Shown: positions 27,269 through 36,378, numbered from the stretch's first letter. The stretch: 64,000 nt of DNA from UBA12474 sp964549625 (GCA_964549625.1 CAZJVA010000001.1:1-64000), one strand, 5' to 3'. Numbers and translations are program-made. Notes: a model not told the origin generated them from the letters alone.

Positions 27269-28420
27269 ATGCGGGTGTCTTTGTTAGTAGGCTTCTTTGT
27301 TTATTGTGGCAGTACGTTGGCTGGGGAAGGTGACGTTGACGTCAAAGCTTTTCGTGCGGTGGTGGCCAAAGCGGTGCCGGCATACCGATCGTTGTTAGCG
27401 TACTGTGAAATTAGTAAGAGAGGTAAAGTTCCGTTAGATTTAGAGGGAGCGGTTACAGCTTTGAAGCAGCAGCAAAGTGAGTCATTACCGGTTTGGGAAG
27501 ACGCGAAAAATTTTTTTAAAGGATTTATGTTGACGCCAGAGCACGCTGTTATTGCGTTAATTGAGGGCGTGGCGCATGGTCTTCCGCTGCTTGCTGAAAT
27601 GGCGATTGCTTATCTATCTGCGCTTCCAGGGATTCCCCGTTTGCTTCGCCTACAGCCTTCTGAAAACAAGGACATGAAAACGGTTTTGGCGTCCCGTGTA
27701 TATCGATGCTTTATTCAGCATGCAAAATTGGTAACGGATAATTCGATTCAGGGATTTTTGGCGGCGCTTGATGGGCAAAAGATTCCAGTCTTGGTTTTGG
27801 ATATGTTACTTGAGTTGGTGGTGCGGTTCGCGGCGACCCCTAATGGTCTTGCATTATTGGGCCCATGGTTTGGGGTGCGGCTTTTGGAGATGGTCGCGCG
27901 AAAAGATTTTTTTAAGCGGTGTCCTCGTTTGGTTGTCGCAGCAACCGACTTGCACTTGTGGAGCAAGCGTTTGCCTAATGTGCGGCCACCGCTCTGGTAT
28001 TTGGCGTGTTGTTCACCTAATTATTCGGCAATACATACGGCTATTACAGGAATGTCTGCCATAGAGGTTGCGCATATGATTAGCACGCCTTTGGTGGGTA
28101 ACGTGGCTGTATCAGGGGTAGTTGCTAACAAGTCTATTCCTTTCTCTGCGCAGTATTATTTGCTTACTGAGCTGTATAAAAAAGGGTGTTCGCTTAATAA
28201 TGCTAAGCCAGAGAATGCGCGGCGTTTTGGGACACTGTACCATATGCTCTGTAAGCGGATTAGACAACCGGGTTCAATTGATGAACAGAAAATAGCGGAA
28301 CTCATCCGGCGTGATGCGCCATCGGCTGCCCTGCGATTACAAAAGGATCAGCGTGGTTGCACGTTGTGTGATCTTGCGCGGGCACGTGGGCTAAAATTGG
28401 TGTTAGGGGTTTTGGGATAA
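27269..28420 (+). CDS. Secreted protein with C-terminal ankyrin-like segment
   Basis: 383 aa from the ATG at 27269, preceded by GGGGGTGT; the 20 extra codons of the longer frame precede a clean signal peptide (MRVSLLVGFFVYCGSTLAG) and are rejected. The body is helical and hydrophobic (AVIALIEGVAHGLPLLAEMA). The last ~40 residues read as a final ankyrin repeat (GCTLCDLARARGLKLVLGVL, after IRRDAPSAALRLQ). It may be an all-helical repeat protein. Function is unknown. It ends against the terminator of the convergent 28463 gene. Confidence 0.72.
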   Translation: MRVSLLVGFFVYCGSTLAGEGDVDVKAFRAVVAKAVPAYRSLLAYCEISKRGKVPLDLEGAVTALKQQQSESLPVWEDAKNFFKGFMLTPEHAVIALIEGVAHGLPLLAEMAIAYLSALPGIPRLLRLQPSENKDMKTVLASRVYRCFIQHAKLVTDNSIQGFLAALDGQKIPVLVLDMLLELVVRFAATPNGLALLGPWFGVRLLEMVARKDFFKRCPRLVVAATDLHLWSKRLPNVRPPLWYLACCSPNYSAIHTAITGMSAIEVAHMISTPLVGNVAVSGVVANKSIPFSAQYYLLTELYKKGCSLNNAKPENARRFGTLYHMLCKRIRQPGSIDEQKIAELIRRDAPSAALRLQKDQRGCTLCDLARARGLKLVLGVLG

Positions 28421-28445
28421 AAAAAGGCGCAGGGTTTGGCCCTGC
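28421..28445 (-). terminator. Rho-independent terminator for the 28463-29608 gene
   Basis: GCAGGG (28429-28434) pairs with CCCTGC (28440-28445). On the minus strand the stem is followed by a run of seven T (the A-run that also forms the 28420 stop region). Confidence 0.65.
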
Positions 28446-28462
28446 ACCTCCTAGTGTTTTGT

Positions 28463-29608
28463 TTATTGTACATACCCAGTTGGTTCGGTGGCGAGTGGGT
28501 CATTTGACCAAACCTGGCCTAAGTATTCTTGTGCAAAATAATTTCGTGCAGCAGTTATAACGGCCAAGAGCCGTAAGTAACGCTCCTCTTTTGTGGCGCC
28601 CGTTTTATTAACAAAGTTTTTTAATTCGGTGTAATTTTTGTTTTTAGTTTTTTCTATTAGCTTTTCATCCGTAATCCATTTTGTAATTTGGTCTTTGTTT
28701 GTGTTGATTAATTTATATGATAGAATAGCTTCTTTTGTGGCCTCTATTAACCAATAAGATGGTACATAGTGATCGTTTGGCCTTGGGAGAAAGTATTTGG
28801 CTTGTTGTAGAGTCTTGAATGTTGTTTCTGCTTGTTTTAGAATATCTTTGATTTGCCGCCGTGTTGCTTTCATAGAATTCTTTATGGTGGTTCTTACTGT
28901 GTTAATATTTCTTTGCAAGTTTTGTAGGTGCTGCAATATGTTCGGGCTTAAATAATAGTATAGGACCTGTGTTGTGCGGTAGCGGTTGCTAAAATTTGTT
29001 AAATTTGTCGGCATTTCCCGTATTTGCGAACCAGTTAAATCATGAAAAATAAAGGACAGAATGCGTTGATTGTCTTTTGGGGTAAGTGCTTGATTTGCAA
29101 TATGTTGTGCCGTTTGCTGCAATATGGTTACTAAGTTTTTCTCAATTTGTTGGTTTGTAATATTATTTGGGTGTTTATCTATTTGATTAAGAATATCGCT
29201 TATTTGGAAGCTTTTTTCAACAAACTCCTTAAGCGCTGCTTCATCTAGCGGTAATGCCGCTATTTTGCCTAAAATGTCGTTCTGTAGTGCATCTTTGAGT
29301 CCTGGAATCTTGCTGAGAGTATCGACTGATATTTGCGCCAGTTCGATTTGCTTAGCTTCGGATAACTTTTCCATGGTTGGCTTGATTATGTTGTTAACAA
29401 GACGGGTAGCAAATTGTTCTCTGACCGCTGGTGTGCCGGCCTTGGCAACGACCTGTTTATAATATTCACCAAGTGCTTTTTGATATCCTGGCATATCATG
29501 TTTTGCGATACTAGTGCGAATATTGTTTATAATATCACCGGGGCGTTTTGCGAACAGGCCGCTAGCGCTACATACCAGTAGTGATAGGTAGAGTAATGCA
29601 CGTTTCAT
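28463..29608 (-). CDS. Secreted helical protein of unknown function
   Basis: 381 aa. The start at 29608 (MKRALLYLSLLVCSASGLFA) is chosen over the ATG two codons earlier because AAGGAG is seven bases upstream of it but only one base from the other. After the signal peptide the protein is almost entirely helical and rich in Lys, Asn and Gln (QHLQNLQRNINTVRTTIKNS, KATRRQIKDILKQAETTF). No domain was recognised. It is preceded by the acidic 29645 gene on the same strand, 36 bases away, so the two may be co-transcribed. Confidence 0.74.
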   Translation of the reverse strand: MKRALLYLSLLVCSASGLFAKRPGDIINNIRTSIAKHDMPGYQKALGEYYKQVVAKAGTPAVREQFATRLVNNIIKPTMEKLSEAKQIELAQISVDTLSKIPGLKDALQNDILGKIAALPLDEAALKEFVEKSFQISDILNQIDKHPNNITNQQIEKNLVTILQQTAQHIANQALTPKDNQRILSFIFHDLTGSQIREMPTNLTNFSNRYRTTQVLYYYLSPNILQHLQNLQRNINTVRTTIKNSMKATRRQIKDILKQAETTFKTLQQAKYFLPRPNDHYVPSYWLIEATKEAILSYKLINTNKDQITKWITDEKLIEKTKNKNYTELKNFVNKTGATKEERYLRLLAVITAARNYFAQEYLGQVWSNDPLATEPTGYVQ

Positions 29609-29644
29609 GAGCATGCTCCTTGCTTTTAATTTGTTGAGATATAT

Positions 29645-30277
29645 CTATTCTTCTTTTTCTTTATCTTCTTTTTTATCGTCTTTTGAGCCGTCACCGGAGC
29701 CTTTATCCTCTTTGTCGCTATCACCTGAGCCTTTGTCGCCTTCTTTATCGTCGCTTGAGCTGCTTCCTGTGTCTTTGTCATCTTTGTCTTGGCTGCCTTT
29801 GCCTAATTCTTTATCGATATCGTCTTCAAGTTTTTTGCTTTCTTTTTCGATTTCCTTATCTTCTTTTTCTGTATCTTTTTGTTCAGGGTCTTTTTCCGGG
29901 GCTTTTTCTGGCTCTTCTTCTATTGAAGGGCTCATTAGTGTAAATTCTGGCTCTGGCATTAACGCAAATAGACTAGAGACTGCGGTTGTGTAGAGCATTT
30001 CTTCTTTTTCTTCATCGTCAGTTAACGTTTCTCCATATTCTTTTACTGCATCAATGATCTCATTAAATTCCTTAGGTGGATTTTCGCTGTTTATAAGTTG
30101 AAATATGTCATCATATGATTTGTCTTGCATTGTATCGATGAATGGCTGCCAGATATCTTTGAAGGCTGCCATCATATCCTCTTCGGTCGTTGCTTCTTTG
30201 ACTTTGGACAAATCGACTTCGGCCATAAGTCCTGCACTGAGGCAAGAGACCAGGGCTAGTAATACGTACCGTTTCAT
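29645..30277 (-). CDS. Secreted protein with highly charged low-complexity tail
   Basis: 210 aa, with AAAGGAG before the ATG. Signal peptide MKRYVLLALVSCLSAGLMA. Residues ~20-105 form a short helical domain (TTEEDMMAAFKDIWQPFIDT, FNEIIDAVKEYGETLTDDEE). From about residue 118 the sequence is almost only Lys, Asp, Glu, Ser and Gly, with repeats of the type DKEGDKGSGDSDKEDKGSGD. The tail is expected to be disordered, strongly charged and net acidic. It might bind cations or act as a spacer. No family was recognised. Confidence 0.7.
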   Translation of the reverse strand: MKRYVLLALVSCLSAGLMAEVDLSKVKEATTEEDMMAAFKDIWQPFIDTMQDKSYDDIFQLINSENPPKEFNEIIDAVKEYGETLTDDEEKEEMLYTTAVSSLFALMPEPEFTLMSPSIEEEPEKAPEKDPEQKDTEKEDKEIEKESKKLEDDIDKELGKGSQDKDDKDTGSSSSDDKEGDKGSGDSDKEDKGSGDGSKDDKKEDKEKEE

Positions 30278-30403
30278 ATACGTCTCCTTTGGTTATTAGG
30301 TAGATCTACATCTTTAGTTATTCTTAGTACACCACACCGCGCCTTAAAAAATCAACAAATTGAATAATTATTTATGGGTTGGGCGATTTTTGTTCGCCTC
30401 ATT

Positions 30404-30900
30404 TATTACCACGAGGAGGGCCTGGGTGGGGCCCGACGTGGTGGTCCAGGGCGAAGACAGGCATCGAAGGAATCAAGGGTTTGAGGAGGACTGACGAAGT
30501 GATTCGTTGTACTGGATTGCTACGCAACTAAGTTGTCGCGCTGCGCGTTATTTCGTTCGCAATGACGGGGGAGCAGGAATTGGGTGTGTTGGGCTGCGAA
30601 GTTGGGCATCGAAGGTGGTACAGGGTTGTTAGTGATTTTTTGATTAGTGACGTGGGTTTTAAGAATGGCTGATGAAGTGATTCGTTGCGCTGGATTGCCG
30701 CGCTGCGCGTTGCTGCGCTCGCAATGACGGTGGGGTGAGGTGGTTGGTTTCGTAGGTTCGAGAAGGACTGACGAAGTGGTTTGTTGTGCTGGATTGCAAC
30801 GCAACTACGTTGTCGCACTACGCGTTGCTCCGCTCGCAATGACGGGGGTATCACCAGATCCGTCATCACGAGGAGGGCTGTAGGGCCGACGTGGTGATTA
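30404..30900. repeat. Repeat cluster 3: two A and three B elements
   Basis: A cores lie at 30404-30449 and 30861-30898 (the second lacks its CCAG end). B cores lie at 30512-30567, 30690-30729 and 30789-30844. The first A copy has ACCAC/GTGGT where others have ATCAC/GTGAT, a paired change. Sequence on either side (30278-30403 and 30901-31038) holds no recognisable gene. Confidence 0.88.
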
Positions 30901-31038
30901 TGCATCGAGGGGGGAGTTATGCATCAAAGGGTTGTGAAGGATTGGTCTGTGTTTTGTTTTGGGTCATTGTGGAGGCGGTCTGTTTGCGATAGAATATGGG
31001 CGTTTTTGGATGGTAGTATGCAAGGTGGGTAGAGAAAG

Positions 31039-32661
31039 ATGCAGAATAAAACATTGTTGTTTTGGGTTCTTTTTGGGTGGTCTTTTGTTGGTGCAGTGTA
31101 TGGAGATTCTTCCTGCTTTGATTGTGCGTGTTATGGCGGGTACTATACGAACAAGAGTTATTTTAGCGATAAGATTGGTTGGTTTCAGTCGGGGACATAT
31201 CTACAGTCTTCGCTCTTTCGTATTGGTGTTGTGGATCGCTGCCAGGGGGGTTGGCAGGGGGCGCTGCAGATTGTGCCCTTTTTTGGGCAGAACACAGAGC
31301 ATAGTAGTAACGAGCTTGCACGGTGGTTTGGATACAATCATAAGGGCGTTGGTGCCTGTCCTATAGTCTTTGGTGAGGCAACGGCCAAGGATGAGGGGCA
31401 GATTTTGGCCGAAGGATTAGATCTAGATGCCCGTCATTTTAACGTGCGTACGAACGATGGAACTTTTAAAAGTTTAGTGAGCTTTGCACCACAAGAAAAG
31501 TTTGCGGGGGTTGGGATTGATTGGAAACAGGCCCTCTGGCGCAATGATGATGGGACGCATCGCTGGTGGTTTGAGATTAGTGCGCCATTGGTGCAAGTGC
31601 GTCATCGTATGCGTATGTGGGAGTATGCCCAAAATCGTGGCGGCGGTGTTCATGATGGCATTGGTGTAGACGAAGATGCGTATCTGGGGACAATGAGTGA
31701 TGCATTTATGCAGCCAGGTTGGTTTTATGGCAAAATTGCGCCGTGCGGTGGGCTCTGTGGAACGGCCGCTGATGATATGACGCGTACGCGTTTTGCTGAT
31801 GCTGAAATAAAAATAGGGTATAACAATGTTTTGATGGATTGCGCACAGCTTGAATCGTTCTTAGGCGTGGTCCTGCCCACTGGCAACAAACCGGAAGCGC
31901 GTTACGTTTATGAGGCTGTTGTTGGCAGTGGAGGCCATGCGGGTATTACCTTTGGTACTGAGCTTGGGTTTAAGTTGTACGATACGTCTTACGGCCAACT
32001 TGGTTGGTTTATTGCTATGGAAGGGAGTTATCTGTTTTCTAACTTTCAAATGCGTTCATTCGATCTTGTTGCAAGGCCGTGGAGCCGCTATCAGTCGATG
32101 TTTGCCTCCGAAAAGTATGCGCGCCAGGCGTTGGCAGAAGATGGCAAAGATAGTTGGTTAACTCATGGAATTAACCTTATGACCCGTTGCGTTGAAGTTC
32201 ATCCACGCGGGCAATTTAATTTGGTCTCGGGTTGGGAATGGGCCGGTGAGCACTGGGTCGCTGAGTTTGGTTATGGGTATTATGCCCGTCAGGCTGAACG
32301 TATTACGCCTAATTGGGTAGAGGGGCCTATTTTGGCGGCACGCATGGTTGATACAGAACCTGCAGCGTTTGGCCCGGCACGTACAATGCGTGATCCAATG
32401 AATGAGGCGAATGCGTACTTTGACAAAGACCGGTTTGATACCTACTATGACTTGCTTAAGATTAAGGAATGCGATGTTGATTGGACTTCTGCTTCTCATC
32501 CTGCGGTAGTGAGCAATACCCTCTATATTACCGGCGGGTATACCTGGCCTGATTGTGCGTATCCGGTAGTTCTGGCGGTAGGCGCCGCATGGGATTATGC
32601 GTTTTCTAATACGGCTATGCATAAGATTACTTGGTTTGGCAAGGTTGGTTTCTCGTTCTGA
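31039..32661 (+). CDS. Outer-membrane beta-barrel (porin-like) protein, paralog 1
   Basis: 540 aa with a signal peptide (MQNKTLLFWVLFGWSFVGAV, then YG). The mature N-terminus has a short cysteine pair (CFDCACYGGYYTNKSYFSDK). The body consists of alternating beta-strand patterns with aromatic girdle residues (RWWFEISAPLVQVRHRMRMW, WVAEFGYGYYARQAERI), and the protein ends in Phe (WFGKVGFSF), the usual signal for the BAM complex. It aligns throughout with the 33630 protein: RSFDLVARPWSRY against RSFDLVGKPWSRY, and ARQAERI.PNWVEGP in both. The 60690 gene is a more distant relative. Likely role is a porin or surface-exposed barrel. Repeat clusters flank it on both sides. Confidence 0.8.
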   Translation: MQNKTLLFWVLFGWSFVGAVYGDSSCFDCACYGGYYTNKSYFSDKIGWFQSGTYLQSSLFRIGVVDRCQGGWQGALQIVPFFGQNTEHSSNELARWFGYNHKGVGACPIVFGEATAKDEGQILAEGLDLDARHFNVRTNDGTFKSLVSFAPQEKFAGVGIDWKQALWRNDDGTHRWWFEISAPLVQVRHRMRMWEYAQNRGGGVHDGIGVDEDAYLGTMSDAFMQPGWFYGKIAPCGGLCGTAADDMTRTRFADAEIKIGYNNVLMDCAQLESFLGVVLPTGNKPEARYVYEAVVGSGGHAGITFGTELGFKLYDTSYGQLGWFIAMEGSYLFSNFQMRSFDLVARPWSRYQSMFASEKYARQALAEDGKDSWLTHGINLMTRCVEVHPRGQFNLVSGWEWAGEHWVAEFGYGYYARQAERITPNWVEGPILAARMVDTEPAAFGPARTMRDPMNEANAYFDKDRFDTYYDLLKIKECDVDWTSASHPAVVSNTLYITGGYTWPDCAYPVVLAVGAAWDYAFSNTAMHKITWFGKVGFSF

Positions 32662-32709
32662 TGCAATCGAGGATGGTTGGTTGTGTTAGGCATTGTTAAT
32701 GGCCAAACC

Positions 32710-33425
32710 CGTCATCACGAGGAGGGCCTGGAGGGCTCGACGTGGTGATCCAGGGCGGAGATATGCATCGAAGGAATCAAGGGCTTGAGGATGGTTTTTT
32801 GATTAGTGCCGTGAGTTCGAGAAGGGCTGTCGAAGTTATGCATTGCACTGGATTGCCGCGCTTCACGCTGTTTCGCTCGCAATGACGGTGGGGTGAGATG
32901 GTTGGCTTCGTGGGTTCGATAAGGGCTGACGAAGTGATTCGGTGTACTGGATTGCTACGCAACTAAGTTGCCGCGCTGCGCTCGCAATGACTGGGGGTAG
33001 GTCGGCTGCAATTGTGGGGGCGTGGGTAGATGAGCGGTCAGGCAGGCTCTTTGCATTGCAGGGTAGGCGTTGTTAATGGCCAGAGAGGGCTTGGAGGGCC
33101 CGACGTGGTGATCCAGGGCGGAGATATGCATCGAAGGAATCAAGGGCTTGAGGATGGTTTTTTGATTAGTGCCGTGAGTTCGAGAAGGGCTGTCGAAGTT
33201 ATGCATCGCACTGGATTGCCGCGCTGCACGTTGCTGCGCTCGCAATGACGGTGGGGTGAGATGGTTGGCTTGGTGGGTTCGAGAAGGGCTGACGAAGTGT
33301 TACGTTGCACTGGATTGCAACGCAACGATGTTGTCGCGCTGTGCTCGCAATGACGGGGGAGCGGGTATCGAGCTACGAGGTGGTGTACTGTGCTGGATTG
33401 CAACGTAACTAAGTTGCCGCACTAC
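32710..33425. repeat. Repeat cluster 4: one full and one truncated A, five B, one C element
   Basis: Full A at 32710-32753; an A copy lacking its left end at 33085-33116. B cores lie at 32848-32887, 32947-32992, 33211-33250, 33310-33355 and a right-truncated one from 33393 to about 33425. Element C is at 33003-33084 and ends exactly where the truncated A begins. The stretch 32722-32992 is repeated at 33085-33355 with a constant offset of 363 bases, so part of the cluster is a tandem duplication. Confidence 0.88.
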
Positions 33426-33470
33426 TAACTTTTGGTGTTGTTTCTTGACAAGTATTGCGGAACGTAACTT

Positions 33471-33499
33471 TTGCGTGCTAGGATACGCCATAAGATAAT
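33471..33499 (+). promoter_or_regulatory. Possible promoter of the cysteine-rich barrel gene
   Basis: TTGCGT (33471-33476) and GATAAT (33494-33499) are 17 bases apart. The predicted transcript start would coincide with the first leader hairpin at 33505. A separate TTGACA at 33445-33450 has no matching -10. Confidence 0.35.
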
Positions 33500-33504
33500 G
33501 CAAA

Positions 33505-33591
33505 CTAAGCCATGGCTATGGTCTTAGGTCGCATTTGTCACGGTACATAGGTGTTTTGGCTAGTTACATGCTGGTGGACACAAACGCCTAT
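33505..33591 (+). other. Structured 5' leader with two hairpins
   Basis: Hairpin 1: CTAAGCCAT (33505-33513) with ATGG.CTTAG (33518-33527), nine pairs and one bulged T around a GGCT loop. Hairpin 2: ATAGGTGTTT (33547-33556) with AAACGCCTAT (33582-33591), ten pairs including one G-U. The second is 38 bases before the ATG at 33630. Both would lie in the 5' untranslated region. Confidence 0.4.
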
Positions 33592-33629
33592 CGTGTGGAG
33601 ATTGTATAACCTTTTAAAAAGGGGTGTGT

Positions 33630-35327
33630 ATGAACAGCATGAAACGCGTTGTTCTGGCTCTGGGGTTAATATCCCTCGGCGGTGTAATGCCAGTAGCTAA
33701 CGCATGTAGTACGTCGGGGTGTTGCTCATCCTCAAGTTGCTGCAAGACTGATTGTGGTGATTGCTGCTGCTATGGTGGATATGAAACGAATAAGTCGTAT
33801 TTTAGTGATAAAATAGGCGCGTTCTCATCGGCAACGTATCTCCGTGATGCCCTCTTTAGAATAGATGCTGCAGATGCTCGCGAAGATGGTTTTGGTGGTG
33901 CTATTCAGGTGGTTCCATTTGGTGGACGTACAACAGACCATGGAAGCAAAGAGCTCGCGCGCTGGTTTGGTTTTAACCACAAAGGTGTCTGCGGTTGTCC
34001 AATTGTATTTGTAGATAATACCTTAAACGACAGCGCAGGAATATTGGTGAGTGATGGCGACATCTACGCAACTTATTTTAATGTTGATACGTTAAACACA
34101 ACTTTTAAGAGCAATGTGACATTTAGCCCGCGCCAAAAGTTCTTTGGTGTTGGGCTCGATTGGAAACAAGTACTGTTTTTTAACGATGACTGCACGCGCC
34201 GCTGGTGGTTTGAAGTAGCTGCACCAATCGTACATATCGAAAATGATATGCGTATGTGCGAGACGATTGTCGATAATGGTGGTGGACTTGAGGTTGGAAC
34301 CGGTATTAATGGCCAGCCTAACGTTGCAACGATGGCTGAAGCGTTTGCCCAGACCGGTATGAAGTATGGCAAAATACTGACGTGCAAGACAGGGACAAAC
34401 TGTTGCTCAACGGTTGGTACTACTACCTCTTCGTCATGCTGCACAACAAGTTGCTGTGATGCCATGAAAAAGACTCGTATCGGTGATATTGAGCTCAAGC
34501 TTGGTTATAACCAGTCATTAATACCATGCGCATCACTTGATACCTATTTGGGGATGGTTTTCCCAACGGGCAACAAGGCCAAGGGTGAATATGTCTTTGA
34601 AGCTATTGTAGGTAATGGCCAACACTGGGGCATTATGCTTGGTGGCGAGCTTGGCTTTGATTTGTATCACCACGACTGTGGCGACCTTAAATGGTTTGCT
34701 GCTGCAGATTTGCGCTACCTCTTCCATAACAAGCAGGTTCGTTCATTTGACTTGGTTGGTAAACCATGGAGCCGCTATATAACTGTCTTTGCTTCTAAAG
34801 AAAAGGCGCAGGCTGCTTCTGATGATGGTAATGAGATCAAATATACCGATTTTGGTATCAACTATCTGACACGTTGCGTCAAGGTGCATCCTCGTTGTCA
34901 GTTTAACTTTGATACGAGCTTTGCATGGGAAGGCAAGCATTTCTTGGCCGAAGTTGGCTATGGATTTTATGCCCGCCAGGCTGAGCGCATAGATCCAAAC
35001 TGGGTTGAAGGGCCTGTTGTACGTGAGATGATTGGTTCAGATGATGCTGTTATTAACGTGGTTAGCACCATGTCAAACGTTGCAGAAGGTGCAAACATGG
35101 GCATGGTTATGTATGACAATGCCAAAATTAAGGCTTGTGATATTGACTGGAGCACGGGCGCACATCCTGCAGTAATGAATAACTCACTCTACGCAACGCT
35201 TGGGTACAAGTGGGGTGATGTCTGTTATCCAACCATGCTTTCTGTTGGTGGCGGATGGGACTTTGCCTTTAGCAATACTGCAATGCACAAGTGGACCCTG
35301 TTTGGTAAACTGGGTGTCTCGTTCTAA
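33630..35327 (+). CDS. Cysteine-rich outer-membrane beta-barrel protein, paralog 2
   Basis: 565 aa from the ATG at 33630 (AAAAGGGG six bases upstream); the GTG two codons earlier is not needed. Signal peptide MNSMKRVVLALGLISLGGVM followed by PVANA. The mature N-terminus is crowded with cysteines (CSTSGCCSSSSCCKTDCGDC), and a second cluster lies around residue 260 (STVGTTTSSSCCTTSCC). In total about 16 cysteines sit in these two stretches. The rest aligns with the 31039 barrel and ends FGKLGVSF, with a C-terminal Phe. Disulfide cross-linking of envelope proteins, as in chlamydial outer-membrane complexes, is a possible parallel. A strong terminator and a structured leader suggest high expression as a single-gene unit. 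Confidence 0.82.
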   Translation: MNSMKRVVLALGLISLGGVMPVANACSTSGCCSSSSCCKTDCGDCCCYGGYETNKSYFSDKIGAFSSATYLRDALFRIDAADAREDGFGGAIQVVPFGGRTTDHGSKELARWFGFNHKGVCGCPIVFVDNTLNDSAGILVSDGDIYATYFNVDTLNTTFKSNVTFSPRQKFFGVGLDWKQVLFFNDDCTRRWWFEVAAPIVHIENDMRMCETIVDNGGGLEVGTGINGQPNVATMAEAFAQTGMKYGKILTCKTGTNCCSTVGTTTSSSCCTTSCCDAMKKTRIGDIELKLGYNQSLIPCASLDTYLGMVFPTGNKAKGEYVFEAIVGNGQHWGIMLGGELGFDLYHHDCGDLKWFAAADLRYLFHNKQVRSFDLVGKPWSRYITVFASKEKAQAASDDGNEIKYTDFGINYLTRCVKVHPRCQFNFDTSFAWEGKHFLAEVGYGFYARQAERIDPNWVEGPVVREMIGSDDAVINVVSTMSNVAEGANMGMVMYDNAKIKACDIDWSTGAHPAVMNNSLYATLGYKWGDVCYPTMLSVGGGWDFAFSNTAMHKWTLFGKLGVSF

Positions 35328-35352
35328 CCAATTGTTTGTTTTGTAATGTATT

Positions 35353-35387
35353 GAGGCCCTGTACGAAAGTACGGGGCCTCGGTTTTT
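35353..35387 (+). terminator. Strong Rho-independent terminator
   Basis: GAGGCCCTGTAC pairs with GTACGGGGCCTC (11 of 12 bases, one mismatch) around a GAAA tetraloop, followed by GG and TTTTT. It ends the 33630-35327 transcript. Confidence 0.9.
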
Positions 35388-35582
35388 CGCTTGCTTGTGT
35401 TCGTATCAAAAGGTTTTTGGCGATCGATTACGCAAGCGCTATTTTTACCCAATCTTTAATTAATTTGACAAATTATATTTCTTTGTAAAAATATATAGTA
35501 ATTCTGCGGATTTTTAATAAATAAAATACTATTCTGCATGGATCTGTAAATTTTGTCTCATTAGATATGGAGGTTGTCTAAT

Positions 35583-36245
35583 ATGAAACGTTTATTATTA
35601 TGTGTTGCTTCTGCAACGCTGTTGATCGGTACGCAAATGGTTGCTCAGACAGTGCAACAAATGTTGAAAGCGGCGAAAGAAAACCTAGAAATAGCAATTA
35701 AAAATAATGATGCCGAAGGCATTAAACAGCATGGAGGAGTATATATCTCTAAGCTGGGAAACAAGCAAGCAAAGGAAGCTGCTTTAAGCAAAGTTAATTC
35801 GAACTTGATGCTTGATGGTCAGGATAATGTCGTCTTGGCTCGGCCACCAGTGATTCCACCACAACCACAAGTGAAAGAGAAGGGCGGCGTGCCAGTAAAT
35901 CACAACAATGCAGGTGGACCAGTTAATGCCGACACCAATGAAGGCGAATTAAACTCAAACATTGCTTCAAATCTTTGGAACAAGCTTTGGGGTGCGTCTG
36001 CTAAACAAAAGCCAGAAGAAAAAAGTGGCGCTGGCAAGAATGCACCAAAAGAAGGCAGATTTGGCATAAAGAGTGCTATTGCTGCTGGGCTCGGTGCTGC
36101 TGGTTTGGGTGTTGGTGGTGTTTATCTTTACAAATCAGGTAAGGGTGCTCAGCTTGTTGATTGGGCAAAGCCATACTACAACGCAGGCGTCGAAAAAGGC
36201 AAAGATGCTTTAAATTGGACTAAGTCTAAGCTTGGTAGCAAGTAA
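35583..36245 (+). CDS. Secreted protein of unknown function
   Basis: 220 aa from the ATG at 35583; GGAGG lies nine bases upstream, while the in-frame TTG three codons earlier is too close to it. Signal peptide MKRLLLCVASATLLIGTQMV. Residues ~25-70 are helical (LKAAKENLEIAIKNNDAEGI, a pattern like a small alpha-solenoid unit). The middle is Pro/Asn/Gly-rich and probably disordered. A Gly/Ala-rich hydrophobic segment (AIAAGLGAAGLGVGGVYLY) near residue 170 could be a membrane helix. A basic, aromatic C-terminus follows (WAKPYYNAGVEKGKDALNW). Upstream, TTGACA at 35465 is followed by an AT-rich stretch, but the spacing to a -10 is poor. Confidence 0.72.
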   Translation: MKRLLLCVASATLLIGTQMVAQTVQQMLKAAKENLEIAIKNNDAEGIKQHGGVYISKLGNKQAKEAALSKVNSNLMLDGQDNVVLARPPVIPPQPQVKEKGGVPVNHNNAGGPVNADTNEGELNSNIASNLWNKLWGASAKQKPEEKSGAGKNAPKEGRFGIKSAIAAGLGAAGLGVGGVYLYKSGKGAQLVDWAKPYYNAGVEKGKDALNWTKSKLGSK

Positions 36246-36347
36246 TTGCGCATAAAAGCTTCGTAACGCATCTACCACGGTTCTCGTGGTCATGAGCTAG
36301 GACACAAAACTACTCGTACTGGGTGCGATGAGTTGCAATGCAACGTG

Positions 36348-36378
36348 GGAGACGGGTGTAAAACCCGTCTCCTTTTTT
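36348..36378 (+). terminator. Rho-independent terminator
   Basis: GGAGACGGGT pairs with ACCCGTCTCC around GTAAA, followed by TTTTTT. It separates the 35583 gene from the fibre gene. A smaller hairpin (ACCACG/CGTGGT) lies at 36274-36290. Confidence 0.88.

Noticed and set aside
12050..33425. The four repeat clusters as CRISPR arrays
   Set aside because: Repeats are of two alternating types in opposite orientation, spacers are irregular and partly conserved, and no cas gene is present.
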